Shown piece after piece: positions 33,704-44,799 of a DNA stretch of 64,000 nucleotides. This DNA is from Prinsepia uniflora (lineage: Eukaryota; Streptophyta; Magnoliopsida; Rosales; Rosaceae). Positions within the stretch are counted from its first letter, which is position 1. Each line of letters starts with the position of its first letter. The stretch covers positions 65,718,136-65,782,135 of the forward strand of contig CM064867.1 in assembly GCA_032719365.1 (NCBI GenBank), read 5' to 3'. The translations under genes were made by a program, and so were the position numbers. Below the pieces are notes generated by a model. The model was not told the origin of the DNA. It ran no database searches and saw nothing but the letters and a program-made list of their open reading frames with translations.

Positions 33704-35538
33704 ACCAGCAAAAAAAGGGAAAAAGGAAAAATCTTCCTTAATTCCAATCACAACCCTTCCTTTGTAATTGATTTAAAAAGTTGCATAGCCATCATGGCCA
33801 TGGACTACCAGGCTCTTAACCAAGCAGGTGGCCCGCATCAGCTTGTATTAGAGAATCAAAAAGTAGGTGATCATGGACTCCAACGGATGTTACAGAGTAA
33901 TTGAAGCCCAAGAGGATTTCTGGGGACGATGAAATCTGTTTGAACAGTCTGATTCAGATTCTTGAGAATGAGATTGAAATGAGAGGGTGAAGGCTGAGAT
34001 GGAATCCGGTGAAGATGAAGAATATAGATACAATCTAAACAATCTGTCTGAAGATCCACTGTGAAGATGAAGATCGACGCAGTCACCAACAAAAAAAGTT
34101 GAAGATCGATGCCATATTGGGAGGGGGGGACTGGGAATCGGATTTGGGTTTTAGGGTTTGTGGGTATTAATTGAATTTTGGGAATTCAGAAAATACCCCT
34201 TTTTTTGTCACATCAGTCGCTGACTGACAAAATTTTTGACACGTGGCACTTTGACAGTCAGATGGATGGAAAACTTGACGGATGTAGTTAAATGTGGGTG
34301 GTCATATTATTTGGGTACTTATTTGAAACTTTTGATAGTGTGAATATGTATTTTTGGTGAGCTCTATAATTTGGGAGCTTATTTATAGTTTTTCCTATTA
34401 TTTTATAAGGAAAAAAGCACCATGTATATAAAATAATAGATACATATTAGTGGAGAGTGGCGCATAAGATATTTCACTTACTATTTATTTTATTTTATTT
34501 TATTTTTTTACGATACCTATTTTTTTTCCTTTTTTTATAATTGTATTCTTTAAAACAATGATGTAGGCAATGGAACGTAGGACAGAGAGTCCACTTAACA
34601 AGTAGGCTAACAATATGGTGTAGGTTTTATGTTAATTCATGTTTATGACTCTGATTGTTTGAAATTAAGTATATTAATAAGTCCTTGACTAATTTGAAAA
34701 TGACAAACGAATAGCTGAGAGTAATTCGACAACCTCATCGTCTATTGTCTCTCTCCTGCTAATAAAAGTAGATTTTATTTATACTACATGATTTTTTAAT
34801 ATGATTTTCTTTGAACTTTGAAATGTCAAAATATATACAATTATGCAATCGAAAAAATCATATTATGAAGTCAAGTGAGTTTAGTTCAGTTAGTTCTAGT
34901 ATTGACTTATAGATAGTTGGTCTCAAATTTTAACTCGGACGACATATTGTATGAATAATTTCCAAAAATTCCCTCATACCTTATAATATAAAAAAACCGT
35001 ATTAAAAAGAGTGAAAAAAAAAACCATATTAAGAAGAGTGAAGATGTAATATATCGAAGAGTATCGTCATGAAAGAAAGAGAAATTTCAACTAAATTACA
35101 CAATAAAATTACTAAATTATTGAATATATATATATATGGAATTTTACATATAATTAATCGATATCACGCCACCAAATTTGTAGAAGTAAACTTTGCCGAC
35201 ACTAATTATTTGACTCGATCATAGCTACGAATTTGTTAATATTCAAAGGATCAAACCGGCCCCGGCCCCGGCCCCTTGAATTTGGTTAGACATTTTTTGC
35301 GATCTCTCATGTTTTTCTTGTTATATTTCCACTCAACCTTGTAATTTACAATTTTCATCCAAAAAAATCGAGGAACATGTACTTTTCTTTTGACCCAACC
35401 TTTACTCAGTATCCAATTCTTTTAAAATAGAAGGATTAAAAAAGACAAATATTTTATGTCAAATTTATTTTGATATTCAAAATATATTAAATTTGGCGAA
35501 TTATCTAATCCAATCAAATCCACTCAACTAACAAGCTC
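33704..35538. other. Intergenic, AT-rich; no gene seen
   Basis: 33704-34200 is moderately GC and has an unrecognised frame starting MAMDYQALNQAGG (33794 onward, stopped after about 35 codons). From 34200 the DNA is AT-rich without motifs, apart from a short CCGGCCCC repeat near 35255 and a TATATATA run near 35127. Confidence 0.5.
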
Positions 35539-35541
35539 TAA

Positions 35542-35831
35542 GGACTCATTTGATACGTCGTATTATATTTATTTTACTCGGATAGACTAATCTGTCTATA
35601 AGATAGACTGACTATTTAGTCAGACGTTTGATGTTCTCGATCAAATTAAAATGTCAACTATATTGTATTGGACGAATTATATTATAATAGTTGATAAAAA
35701 ATATTTATATATAAATATTAATTATGTATATATTATTTTATTATTTATTATTTATTATTTATTATAATTAATTATTGATATATTATTATTTCTATTTTTT
35801 TAAATTTTATTTTAAATTTATTATTATTGTG

Positions 35832-35867
<36 letters not shown>

Positions 35868-36064
35868 CTTTTCAAGATTATTAATCATTCGACTATTTAA
35901 TACGGACAATTCAGAGAGTATTATTTTAGTATGTCTGGATCGTATAAAGACACTCAATCATATTAATTTATACGGTGACTAATTAATACGAATGGTATCA
36001 AACATTTGTTTCGTATTATATTATCATATTCAATCTCTAATACAACAGTATACCAAACGTAACC
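35542..36064. mobile_element. Tourist/PIF-Harbinger-like MITE (523 bp)
   Basis: Flanked by the trinucleotide TAA on both sides (35539-35541 and 36065-36067). The left end GGACTCATTTGATACGTCG and the inverted right end GGTTACGTTTGGTATACTG are imperfect terminal inverted repeats that go on into GTATTA-like sequence. A short size, TAA duplication and GG...TTTG termini fit PIF/Harbinger MITEs. No transposase is present. An (ATT)n microsatellite of about 14 units lies inside at 35829-35870. Confidence 0.7.
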
Positions 36065-36067
36065 TAA

Positions 36068-36771
36068 GTGTACTAAATACTGGATTCTTATTATTCACTC
36101 CTATATGTTATCTAAGACGACATGAAAAACTTGGTCTAGATGTATTTAAAATTTATTCTTCTGATTTAATGAAATTTATATTCACCATATAGTGTAAGGT
36201 CTCAAGTTTTAAATCTTATAAAATTCAAGATTAACATATACGATATACAATCTTCATCTCTAATGCCGTTGTATAAAAAATTACAATTAAAATACAAAAA
36301 CATGATTACTAAAAAACCTTATTACATTAAATATCGAAAATACCCCTATTCCCTAGTAATATAATCGCTGACTTTTGATACAAATATTCCAAATATTCTG
36401 ATGTGGCCATAACATTGTGATTACACTACGTCTTCCTACCAAGAAAATATCTTAACACCATTTCATACAAAGAAAGAAGAGAGCTCTATTTTATGACTCT
36501 TCTTATTAATAAATATTGTTTATTTTATCTTATTTACACATATTAAATTGATCCTATCTAGTAATATATTTAATGTGATATTTTATTTATCACAATAAAT
36601 AAATATCAAGTAATTTAATTTATTAAAATAAAATCATTCATTAATTATTTCATCAAATGTGTTACTAAATATAGTAAATTTAATTTAATGTGTTACTAAA
36701 GTCATTAATTAATTATCACGTCAAATGTATTATTCATTTTACTATTTATTTTTGTTATTACCCAATAAGGT
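36068..36771. other. Intergenic, AT-rich; no gene seen
   Basis: About 700 bp of AT-rich sequence with no credible frame, repeat or RNA gene. The phrase ATGTGTTACTAAA recurs twice (36656-36700). Confidence 0.5.
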
Positions 36772-38330
36772 ATGAGTAGGACGAGAGCCTCTCATCTTCG
36801 TGAGTGTTTTGGTGTTCAGCTGAGTTCGTTACCTGTGAGGTATCTTAGTGTTCCTCTTATTACTTGTTGTTTAAGATCTAGAGATTGTGTGGCTCTTATT
36901 GAAAGGGTAGAGAACCGTATCCGTGGTTGGGAGCATCGTGCTTTATCATTTGCTGGCAGGTTGCTCCTCATTTAATCTGTTCTTAGTAGCACTATTGTTT
37001 TATGGGCTTCCCATCTTTTACTCCCTAAGCAGGTATGTCATGAGATTAAGCGTATTTTTTGCCGGTTCATCTGGTCTAGGCAGGTTACTGGTTCCTATCA
37101 TGCCAAAGTTGCTTGGAATTTGGTGTGTAGGCCGAAGAATGAGGGGGGTTTGGGTATTCGCAGTTTATCCCTCTGGAATGTTGCTCTAATGGCAAGATTC
37201 ATCTGGTCTCTCTTTGCTCCGAAGGGTAATAATCTTTGGGCTAAATGGGTTAAAGAGTATTATATCCGTGATAGCAGCTTTTGGGGGGTTAAGACCCCTT
37301 CTATTTGTTCTTGGAATTGGAAGGGGCTGCTGAGGATTAGGGGCTTGGTGAAACCCTTCATCGAGGCCAAAGTTGGAAACGATGATGATGTCTTTTTATG
37401 GTACGATAATTGGAGTCATCTGAGTTACCTCCTAGATCATTTTGGGGGATCTATTGTGCAAATTTCTGGTATCCATTTGAAGGCCCGTCTTTCATAGGTC
37501 CTTGTTGATGGTTAGTGGGTGTGGCTCTTTACGATTGATCCTAGCTTTAGACAAATTCAACTTGCTAGTCGGTCCTGCCAGGTGAGGTCTGATATGACTG
37601 ATGTTTTTTAGTGGAATGCAGCTGCGAACGTTAGATTTTCCTCGGCTTCTCTTTGGAACAAAATTAGGAGGGAGTATCCAGCTTGCTTTTGGTCTGAGTT
37701 GGTTCGGTTCTCTGGCGCAATTCCTCGTATCTGCTTTGTTCTTTGGTTGGCTATCCAAACCCGCCTTGCTACTTTGGACCGTGTTGGTAGTTTCTCTAAC
37801 CAAGGTGCTCTTACTTGTGCCCTTTGTGACAGGGAAGGGGAGTCACATGAACATTTGTTTTTTAATTGTCCTTATAATTCTTGTATTTGGAGGAGAATTT
37901 TGGCAATTGCAGAGTGTGGTTGGTCTTCTTCTCATTGGCCGAATTCTGTTTTTTCTGCTATTGTGCATTGGCGTGGAAAAAAGATGGCTCAGGTTGCTAA
38001 GCGTCTCGCCTTGGCTGTGACTGTCTACCACATTTGGCAGGAGCGAAATAATCGGGTTTTCAGCAACACCAGGAAACCTCCTGATGTGGTCTTTAATGTT
38101 ATCCTAGCCATGATTCGTAGTAAGCTTTGTATTCTTAACTTTAGGCAAAATTCTTCCAATATCCTTACTGCTAGGAATTGAATTGTTGATATTTTGTAGG
38201 TACTTTTAGTTGGTGTGTTCTCCTACGGGAGGTGTGTTGAGCCCTTGTGGGTTGTTGTTGTTGTTTTTGTGCCTTGCGCATAGTGTTGGGTTTGCCCTTT
38301 AATATAATTCGATTTAACAAAAAAAATATA
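36772..38330 (+). pseudogene. 5'-truncated L1-type LINE: RT C-terminus and zf-RVT domain
   Basis: A single frame carries the C-terminal part of a plant LINE ORF2. First come LPVRYLSVPL, RIRGWEHRALSFAGRLLLI, FCRFIWS and VCRPKNEGGLGIRSL (the thumb region downstream of the catalytic RT core). Then comes the zf-RVT domain with RICFVLWLAIQTRLATLDR, CALCDREGESHEHLFFNC. The frame is broken by stops at 36973-36975, 37495-37497, 37513-37515 and 37609-37611. The RT active site and endonuclease are missing, as usual for 5'-truncated insertions. The protein ends at 38181 and a short A-rich tail (AACAAAAAAAATAT) near 38320 marks the 3' end. No target-site duplication could be identified. Confidence 0.88.
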
Positions 38331-38670
38331 TTTTGTGATGTATAAGTGCATATAGTCATACAAAAGTCTTTTAAGATAATAACAATAAAATTACATTTAA
38401 GGACATAATTATATGTAAAATCACGATTTATTTTTATTTATGCCATTTAGAATTTGGTACGCAAAGAACTTTGTTATCGTCCTTATATTCTTTTCAATTT
38501 TTTGAAGGGAAATAATATTTGAACTATGTTAATTAACCTTATCAATTGAATTACCATTAAATACTCATCTCACTATTCATTAATTGAATATAATTAATTA
38601 AAATGTTTTAAATAGAAGTGCTCTTTTTCAAATAAAATATTTCTTCTATTCAAATCAGGCCGTTATTCAC
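38331..38670. other. Intergenic, AT-rich; no gene seen
   Basis: 340 bp between the LINE tail and the hAT terminal repeat. No coding or structural signal was recognised. Confidence 0.5.
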
Positions 38671-38761
38671 TATAGCCACTGATGAAAATATCGCCGAAAT
38701 CGGCGATATATCGCTAATTCCGGCCACCGACAGAGATAGAGGGGGTGAACCTATTTCTTCC

Positions 38762-38830
38762 CCCAAAATCGTCGATATCGAACAATATCGGCGATATTCG
38801 CCGATATTGTTCGATATCGACGATTTTGGG
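38762..38830. repeat. Perfect 69-bp palindrome (33-bp arms, 3-nt centre)
   Basis: The left arm starts CCCAAAATCGTCGATATCG and the right arm ends CGATATCGACGATTTTGGG; the arms are exact reverse complements around TAT. It lies 90 bp inside the left end of the hAT element, near a smaller hairpin TCGCCGA/TCGGCGA (38692-38707). It may be a subterminal transposase-binding array in inverted form. Confidence 0.92.
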
Positions 38831-39534
38831 AGCAAACAACCGAACAAGCAAGTCAAAATCGAAAGGAAACCACCGAAATCAAGCAAAAAAGGAAATCGTA
38901 CGAAATAAATCGCGGATTGAAAAGAAACAAAAGGAAATCACGGATTCAATCAATCATGATTCATAGATTCATCAATAATGTTCACGGACAAAGAGAATAA
39001 TTGAAAAAAAAAACAAAGTACCCAAGTTCACGGACGGACTCACCATTTCAAGCATAAATTGGGGGCGAAGTCGCTAAGAAACGAAGAACAAACACGAACC
39101 TAGCCCACCACTAAGCTGCCGACGTCGACCCGAAGCCATACGAACCCTCTCTGCAACCAGATTTCCCGGTTCTCCACTTCGCACGACTCGTCGAAGGACG
39201 ACTGACGGCCACAGCTCCAGCCCTCTCTCGTCTCCTCCGTCTCGCCCTCACCATCACCGGTCACCGTCTCGCCCTCGCCCTCACCGTCACCAGTCTCCCC
39301 TCTCCTTTTCCCCAATTTGCCCCAAATCGATTATATCGAATTATCGATTGAACTGACTGAGGAAGACGACTTCTCTTTGAGTAAATAATGAATATAAGGA
39401 ACAAAACGCGCGTTTCGTTCCCTTTTTTTTTCTAACTTTTTTTTTAATTATTTACATATTTTATTTAATTATTTATTTGTCATAATAAAATATATAATTT
39501 ATTATTAATTTTGTTTTTTAACCCCAAATAGAAA

Positions 39535-39743
39535 AAATAGATTAAGCCTTAATTTGTTTTTCAAAATATGTATTAAAATAGATTAAGCCTTAATATGTAT
39601 TAAAATAGATTAAGCTTTAATATGTATTAAAATAGATTAAGCCTTAATATGTATTAAAATAGATTAAGCTTTAATATGTATTAAAATAGATTAAGCCTTA
39701 ATTTTTTTTTTCACAATATGTATTAAAATAGATTAAGCCTTAA
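39535..39743. repeat. Tandem repeat, about 27-bp unit
   Basis: About seven copies of a unit reading TATTAAAATAGATTAAGCCTT plus AATATG. Copies vary at CC/CT in AAGCCTT and by T-run insertions. They lie in the 5' non-coding part of the hAT element. Confidence 0.8.
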
Positions 39744-40234
39744 CATTTTTCATAATAAAATATATCATTTTTTATTTACTAATATATCATTTATTAGTAA
39801 TGTATGTTTTAATATAAAATATGGTTTAATTCATATATTTGGTAATATTTGTTTTAATTCAGAATATGTATTAAAATTATGAATTTATGTGTTTTTGTTC
39901 CTTAATTATGAATATGTATTAAAAAAATGAAACCTTAAACATTTTTTTCAAAATTCAAAATGTATTATTAGGTAATTCATATATTCCTTAATTATGAATG
40001 TATGTTTTAATATGAAATATGGGGTAATTCATATATTTGGTAATATTTGTTTTAATTTATAATATATGTTTTATTTTAGAATATATATTAATTATGAATA
40101 TATGTGTATTTGCTCCTTAATTTTTTATCATCATCAAAGTCTAACTTAGAATATATGGTCTAATTGAAATAATTTTATTATTATTTGTCATTATCAAATT
40201 CTCATTATTTTTCATGTATCTTAGATTTCATAAA

Positions 40235-43036
40235 ATGGCTAGTGGAAGTGCAAGTGAAAGCCGCCCAAAACCTGGACGAGTTGACCCAGCATGGAAATAT
40301 GCCATTGCAATTCCTGGAAATAAAAACGGTGCCATATGTTCGTTTTGTCAACATCAGTTTCAGAGTGGAGGCATAACGCGATTAAAGTTTCATTTAGCAG
40401 GTTTTGATCCGAAAAAAAAATGTTAAAAAATGCAAAGATGTACCTAAAGCTATTAGGGATGAGGTCAGAGCATGGATCAAAAGTAAAGATACTGCTAAAC
40501 GGGATAAGAATATGATTGGGGAGAATATACGAGCTGGCTTGAGAGGAGATCCACTGGACACTCAACAGAGCATTCAGATTAACGATAGCTATGATGAAGA
40601 GGATGATGATGGATTCGCTTATCCACCAGATGTGCATAGATCTGAAAGAGCAGCATATCGCTTTGCTGTAAATGCATCGAGAGATGAGGCACGGCGAAGT
40701 GTCAACAATTATGGAGTTGGGTCCATGCGTGGTGCTCAAGGAGGCAGTAGCAGTCGTCAACCACCGCAACAGATGCGTCGATCACAAAGTTTGCGTGATC
40801 CATTTTCAGTTCCTCCAGAACTAAAACTCTACAAAACTGCATGAAGTCAACAGAAGACTGTAAAATCGATGTGGAAAGGGACGAAAGAGAAGTTGGGTCG
40901 ATACATAAGAAAATTTTTTATATATGAAGGCGTGGCTCCAAATAAAGCCAACTCTCATCATTTTAAGAATATGATCATTGAAACCCAATGTGCAGGTATT
41001 TAATAAATTTATTTATGATACATTTTTATTTAGCTTGTAAAATAGCATTAAATGCTAACTTATGTTTTGGTTTGCAAGTGAAGGCATGTCCACTCCTTCT
41101 CCATATGAAGTGAAAAATAAATATCTTCCTATGGAGTATGAAGAAATGACGGCGTATGTGGAGCAACAAAAGCGACACTGGGAAACTTATGGATGTACCA
41201 TTATGTGCGATGGTTGGACCGGTCCAACGAAGTTATCCATAATTAACTTCATGGTATATAGTAAGGGTTCAACTGTATTTCTCACGTCAGTTGATTCTTC
41301 CAAATTTCATAAAGACTATGTGTACATAGGAAATTTGTTGAAGGAAGTTGTTCAGGATGTTGGAGTACAAAATGTTGTACAGATCGTTACTGATAATGGG
41401 TCGAACTTCAAAAAAGCTGGAAAAGAACTGACGAAGACTTATCCGCTCTATTGGACTCCTTGTGCAGCCCATTGTATCAACCTAATATTTGAAGATATTG
41501 GGAAGAATGAGACAATGGCGCTCATCATAAAAAATGCTAGGCAGATAACTAACTACATTTATAATCAGCTATGGTTACTTGCTCAGATGCATGAATTCTG
41601 TCAAGGAGACTTGGTTCGTCCTTGTGCAACTCAGTTCGCAACCAACTATATTTGTATAAACAGTATAGTTAAGCATAAAGTTGGCCTTAGAAGGTTTTTT
41701 ACCAGTGATCAATGGCATGGTAACCCATTGACTAGGAAAGTGGAAGGCAAGCGGGTTGAGGCTCATATCCTCGACCAAAGATTCTGGGAGTCCTTGGAGA
41801 TGATGCAATCAATATATAAACCATTATATTGCATCCTCCGAATTGTTGATACAGAGGTAATCCCAACCATGCCAATCCTGTATTATATGTTCAATCGAAT
41901 GAAAGAAAAGATAACCCGTCTTAAAGAGAAGAAATGGGTCCTTAAAATCATACAGGAGCGATGGGAAAAAACATTAGTGCATCCCTTACATGCCGCTGGT
42001 ATATTTCTATCTTATTGAACTTGTTAATATTTTATTTTATTGTTGTTTACTAACCAAAGTTCATTCATGATTTGCAGCTTATTACTTGAATCCCCGATAT
42101 CAATATCAAGCAGGTGTTGGGCATGACTCCTTCCTTGTCCAATCAGTTCAACAAGTATTCCTCAAACTGAATCCAAATGGACAAGTGGGTTTACAAAATT
42201 TTGGAGTAGACGTAAGTTCACTACCATATATGAACCTTGATGAGTTATTTTGAATCTTGATGAGTTATTTTGAATCTGTACATCTATGGCATTATATTAA
42301 CATCAGCCTTAATGTAGTTGATCAACTTTAGAGATGGTCGGAAAACATTTCGTTCACCTATGGCTGTACAATCACGAACGACAATGTCCCCAGGTATATT
42401 ACTTGCATTTAACTTGATATTCTATGACTTAGCACTTTATAATGCCTCTTACATTAAACTTGATATTGATAGCTGAGTGGTGGGAACTATATGGCCAAGC
42501 TTCTCCCAGCTTGCAACAAATTGATGTTCGTATATTATCAAAAACGGCATCATCTTCGGCATGTGAGAGAAGTTGGAGTACATTTGCTTTAATTCATACA
42601 AAGCAAAGAAATCGTCTTGCATATTCTAAGTTAGAACAACTTGTTTTCTGTTATTACAACATGAAACTCAAGTTAAGAGATGAAGAAGCCGAAGCCGGTA
42701 AAGTTGTGGAAGAAGACTACGTTGACCTGTTGGAAATTACAGGTCAACATGTGGAAGGTAATGAGGTTGATCCACTTCAAGCATGGATTATGCCAGCTCA
42801 CTTGGATGATGATAGTGGAAGGCCTGACCCTCGAGTAGCACATCTTGCTAGTGAACACGGTGTTAATGTCGATAGAATGCTATCTGAAGAAGTGGGGAGT
42901 GAGGCCATAGGAAGTGAGCGGTCAATGTCTTCATGAGAGAGATCAATGCTTGGTTCTACCGGTAGACGTGACTTACGAACTGATGCTACTAGTAAGGGAC
43001 TTCTTCAAAATAAATCTCCAAATGATGATGATGATG

Positions 43037-43090
<54 letters not shown>

Positions 43091-43725
43091 GAGATGATGT
43101 TGAGACAAACGATGAAGACAAGGATGACGGAGGGGATGATGACGGGGGAAATGAACATGTAACCGATACATATGCACCCTTGAGCCCATTTACTGAAGAG
43201 GCAGATTTCACTCATGCCACACAAGATTATGATCATGGGTGTAGAGAAGGAGGAGTAGGAATCGGTGGTGTTGGAAAATATTACACTCGGACACGAAACA
43301 TATATGAAGGTTATGGAAACCCATCTTCTGAGGATTCCATGGCAATTAGTTTTGAGTCAATGAGTTTAGGCACCGATCCTAGTAAAAACTCAAATGATCC
43401 ATATGCTTATGGTCCATATCGTCACCCCCTGTTAGACAACCATCTCCCTCAAATGTCACATGGTTATGAAGGCTATGAAGATCCTCATCTCAATGAAGAT
43501 TATGGAGAAGTTAGTTGGGTAAATCCGAACTACCCTATCTATGGACGAAAAGTAGGCCATTCAAAGGAGATATACGAATACTATGTCCAACAATACATTT
43601 CCTTTTGGTCAAATAGCATCAGTTGGAAAAACTTTTGTGTCTTCGTAGATCAAGACCAATCTAATTTTCAAGCTGGTCGACACTCTACTTGTTTTTTATC
43701 AAGTTCAATGTGTACAATATTTTAA
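40235..43725 (+). pseudogene. hAT transposase (BED finger, DUF659, hAT C-terminal), broken
   Basis: The inferred model has five exons: 40235-40995, 41084-41998, 42078-42211, 42332-42393 and 42473-43725, all with GT-AG introns. Residues 1-60 form a BED-type zinc finger (CSFCQHQFQSGGITRLKFHLAG). The DUF659 catalytic region is in exon 2 (CDGWTGPTKLSIINFMVYS, VTDNGSNFKKAGK, PCAAHCINLIFEDI). The hAT dimerisation segment is in exon 5 (WWELYGQASPSLQQID, SSSACERSWSTFALIHTKQRNRL), followed by a poly-Asp stretch and an acidic/Tyr-rich tail. Lesions: a 1-base excess in an A9 run near 40416 shifts the frame, and in-frame TGA stops occur at 40842-40844 and 42934-42936. The protein would bind the element ends in the nucleus and cut and paste it; this copy cannot. 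Confidence 0.85.
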
Positions 43726-43754
43726 TGCAATATTATCAATGGAATTATGTTTTA

Positions 43755-44489
43755 TGTCAGGACCCGACCCTCCTCTGTCAGGTCCCGACTCATCTAGCAC
43801 GATATTGTCCGCTTTGGGCCTCCTTGCCCTTGCCCTCACGGTTTTGTTTTCGGGAGCTCACGGTGCAACTTCCCAGAGGGTCACCCATCATGGAATTGCA
43901 CCAGCCTCAACTCGCTTAACTTTGAGGTTCCAATCCCCCCCAAAGCCACTGAGCTCCCAAAAGGCCTCATGCTAGATAGGTGTGTGCCTACACCTTTAAG
44001 GCACACCACCATTCCCTTCCTAGACCATTACCCCCTCGCAGGAATGTGGGATTGTTCACTGTTCCCTCCAGGACACGGGTCTTACAATCCACCCCCCTTA
44101 GGGCACAGCGTCCTCGCTGGCACACTTCCTGGTCGGGGTCTGGCTCTGATACCAAATTGTCAGGACCCGACCCTCCTCTGTCAGGTCCCGACTCATTTAG
44201 CACGATATTGTCCGCTTTGGGCCTCCTTGCCCTTGCCCTCACGGTTTTGTTTTCGGGAGCTCACGGTGCAACTTCCCAGGGGGTCACCCATCATGGAATT
44301 GCACCAGCCTCAACTCGCTTAACTTTGGGGTTCCAATCCCCCCCAAAGCCACTGAGCTCCCAAAAGGCCTCATGCTAGATAGGTGTGTGCCTACACCTTT
44401 AAGGCACACCACCATTCCCTTCCTAGACCATTACCCCCTCGCAGGAATGTGGGATTGTTCACCGTTCCCTCTAGGACACGGGTCTTACA
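43755..44489 (-). mobile_element. Cassandra-type TRIM retrotransposon with 5S-derived LTRs (735 bp)
   Basis: Two 332-bp LTRs (43755-44086 and 44158-44489) flank a 71-bp interior, with a perfect TTTTA target-site duplication (43750-43754 and 44490-44494). On the minus strand the interior starts with TTGGTATCAGAGCCA (iMet primer site) and ends with a TAAGGGGGGTGGAT polypurine tract. The LTRs contain a minus-strand segment (43861-43931 in the left copy) with AGTTAAGCG, then GATGGGTGACC and CTGGGAAGT. These are the A-box side and C-box of plant 5S rRNA genes, the hallmark of Cassandra TRIMs. I count 5 LTR differences. It has no coding capacity and sits 30 bp past the hAT transposase stop. Confidence 0.88.
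43861..43931 (-). promoter_or_regulatory. 5S rRNA-derived Pol III internal-promoter segment (left LTR)
   Basis: On the minus strand GGAACCTCAAAGTTAAGCGA leads, about 25 bases later, to GATGGGTGACC and CTCTGGGAAGT. This matches the order of internal promoter boxes in 5S rRNA genes, although the sequence between the boxes is diverged. The right LTR has the same segment at 44264-44334. It is not a functional 5S gene. Confidence 0.75.
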
Positions 44490-44799
44490 TTTTAATTTAA
44501 GTTTATCTTTAAGATTTTATACTGTTAGTGGTCGGCAGATCTATATTCTATCATATGATTCATCATATATTTATCATATCAAAGTCATTTTATAGTTTTT
44601 ATTAGTCTTATATAACCATTATTGGGTACTTAAGTGTTTGCCAAAGTTTCATTCCAAATTTCCTTCATTTGGACTCAATTTCCGTCATTTTTGTTGACCG
44701 TAAACGATATCGATATCGATATCGATATTTGGGGCGAGATATCCGTAAATTCGGCGAGCGATATATTCGTCGATATCGATATTTTCATCGTTGACTATA

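Larger units (their letters stand above)
38671..44799 (+). mobile_element. hAT DNA transposon (about 5.4 kb without the nested TRIM)
   Basis: Terminal inverted repeats of 23 bp lie at 38671-38693 and 44777-44799. They begin TATAGCCACTGATG and, inverted, TATAGTCAACGATG, and share the inner part GATGAAAATATCG; 3 mismatches. Both subterminal regions are rich in CGATAT/ATCG motifs, including a perfect 69-bp palindrome at the left and CGATAT repeats at 44705-44728. Between them lies a DUF659/hAT transposase gene. The 8-bp target-site duplication expected for hAT is not evident, so the exact outer bases are uncertain. The element is broken in its transposase. Confidence 0.82.

Noticed and set aside
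35772..35957. Minus-strand frame with poly-Asn
   Set aside because: Reading of the (ATT)n microsatellite inside the MITE.
37492..38031. Frames in other phases and on the minus strand of the LINE
   Set aside because: The LINE protein motifs are all in one plus-strand frame; the others are shadows.
42946..43211. Frames with poly-Asp, poly-Met, poly-His, poly-Ile and poly-Ser over a GATGAT run
   Set aside because: All are readings of one (GAT)n tract; only the poly-Asp frame continues the hAT transposase.
43861..43931. 5S rRNA gene
   Set aside because: Only the promoter-box side resembles 5S, the sequence is diverged, and it sits within both LTRs of a TRIM with a perfect target-site duplication.
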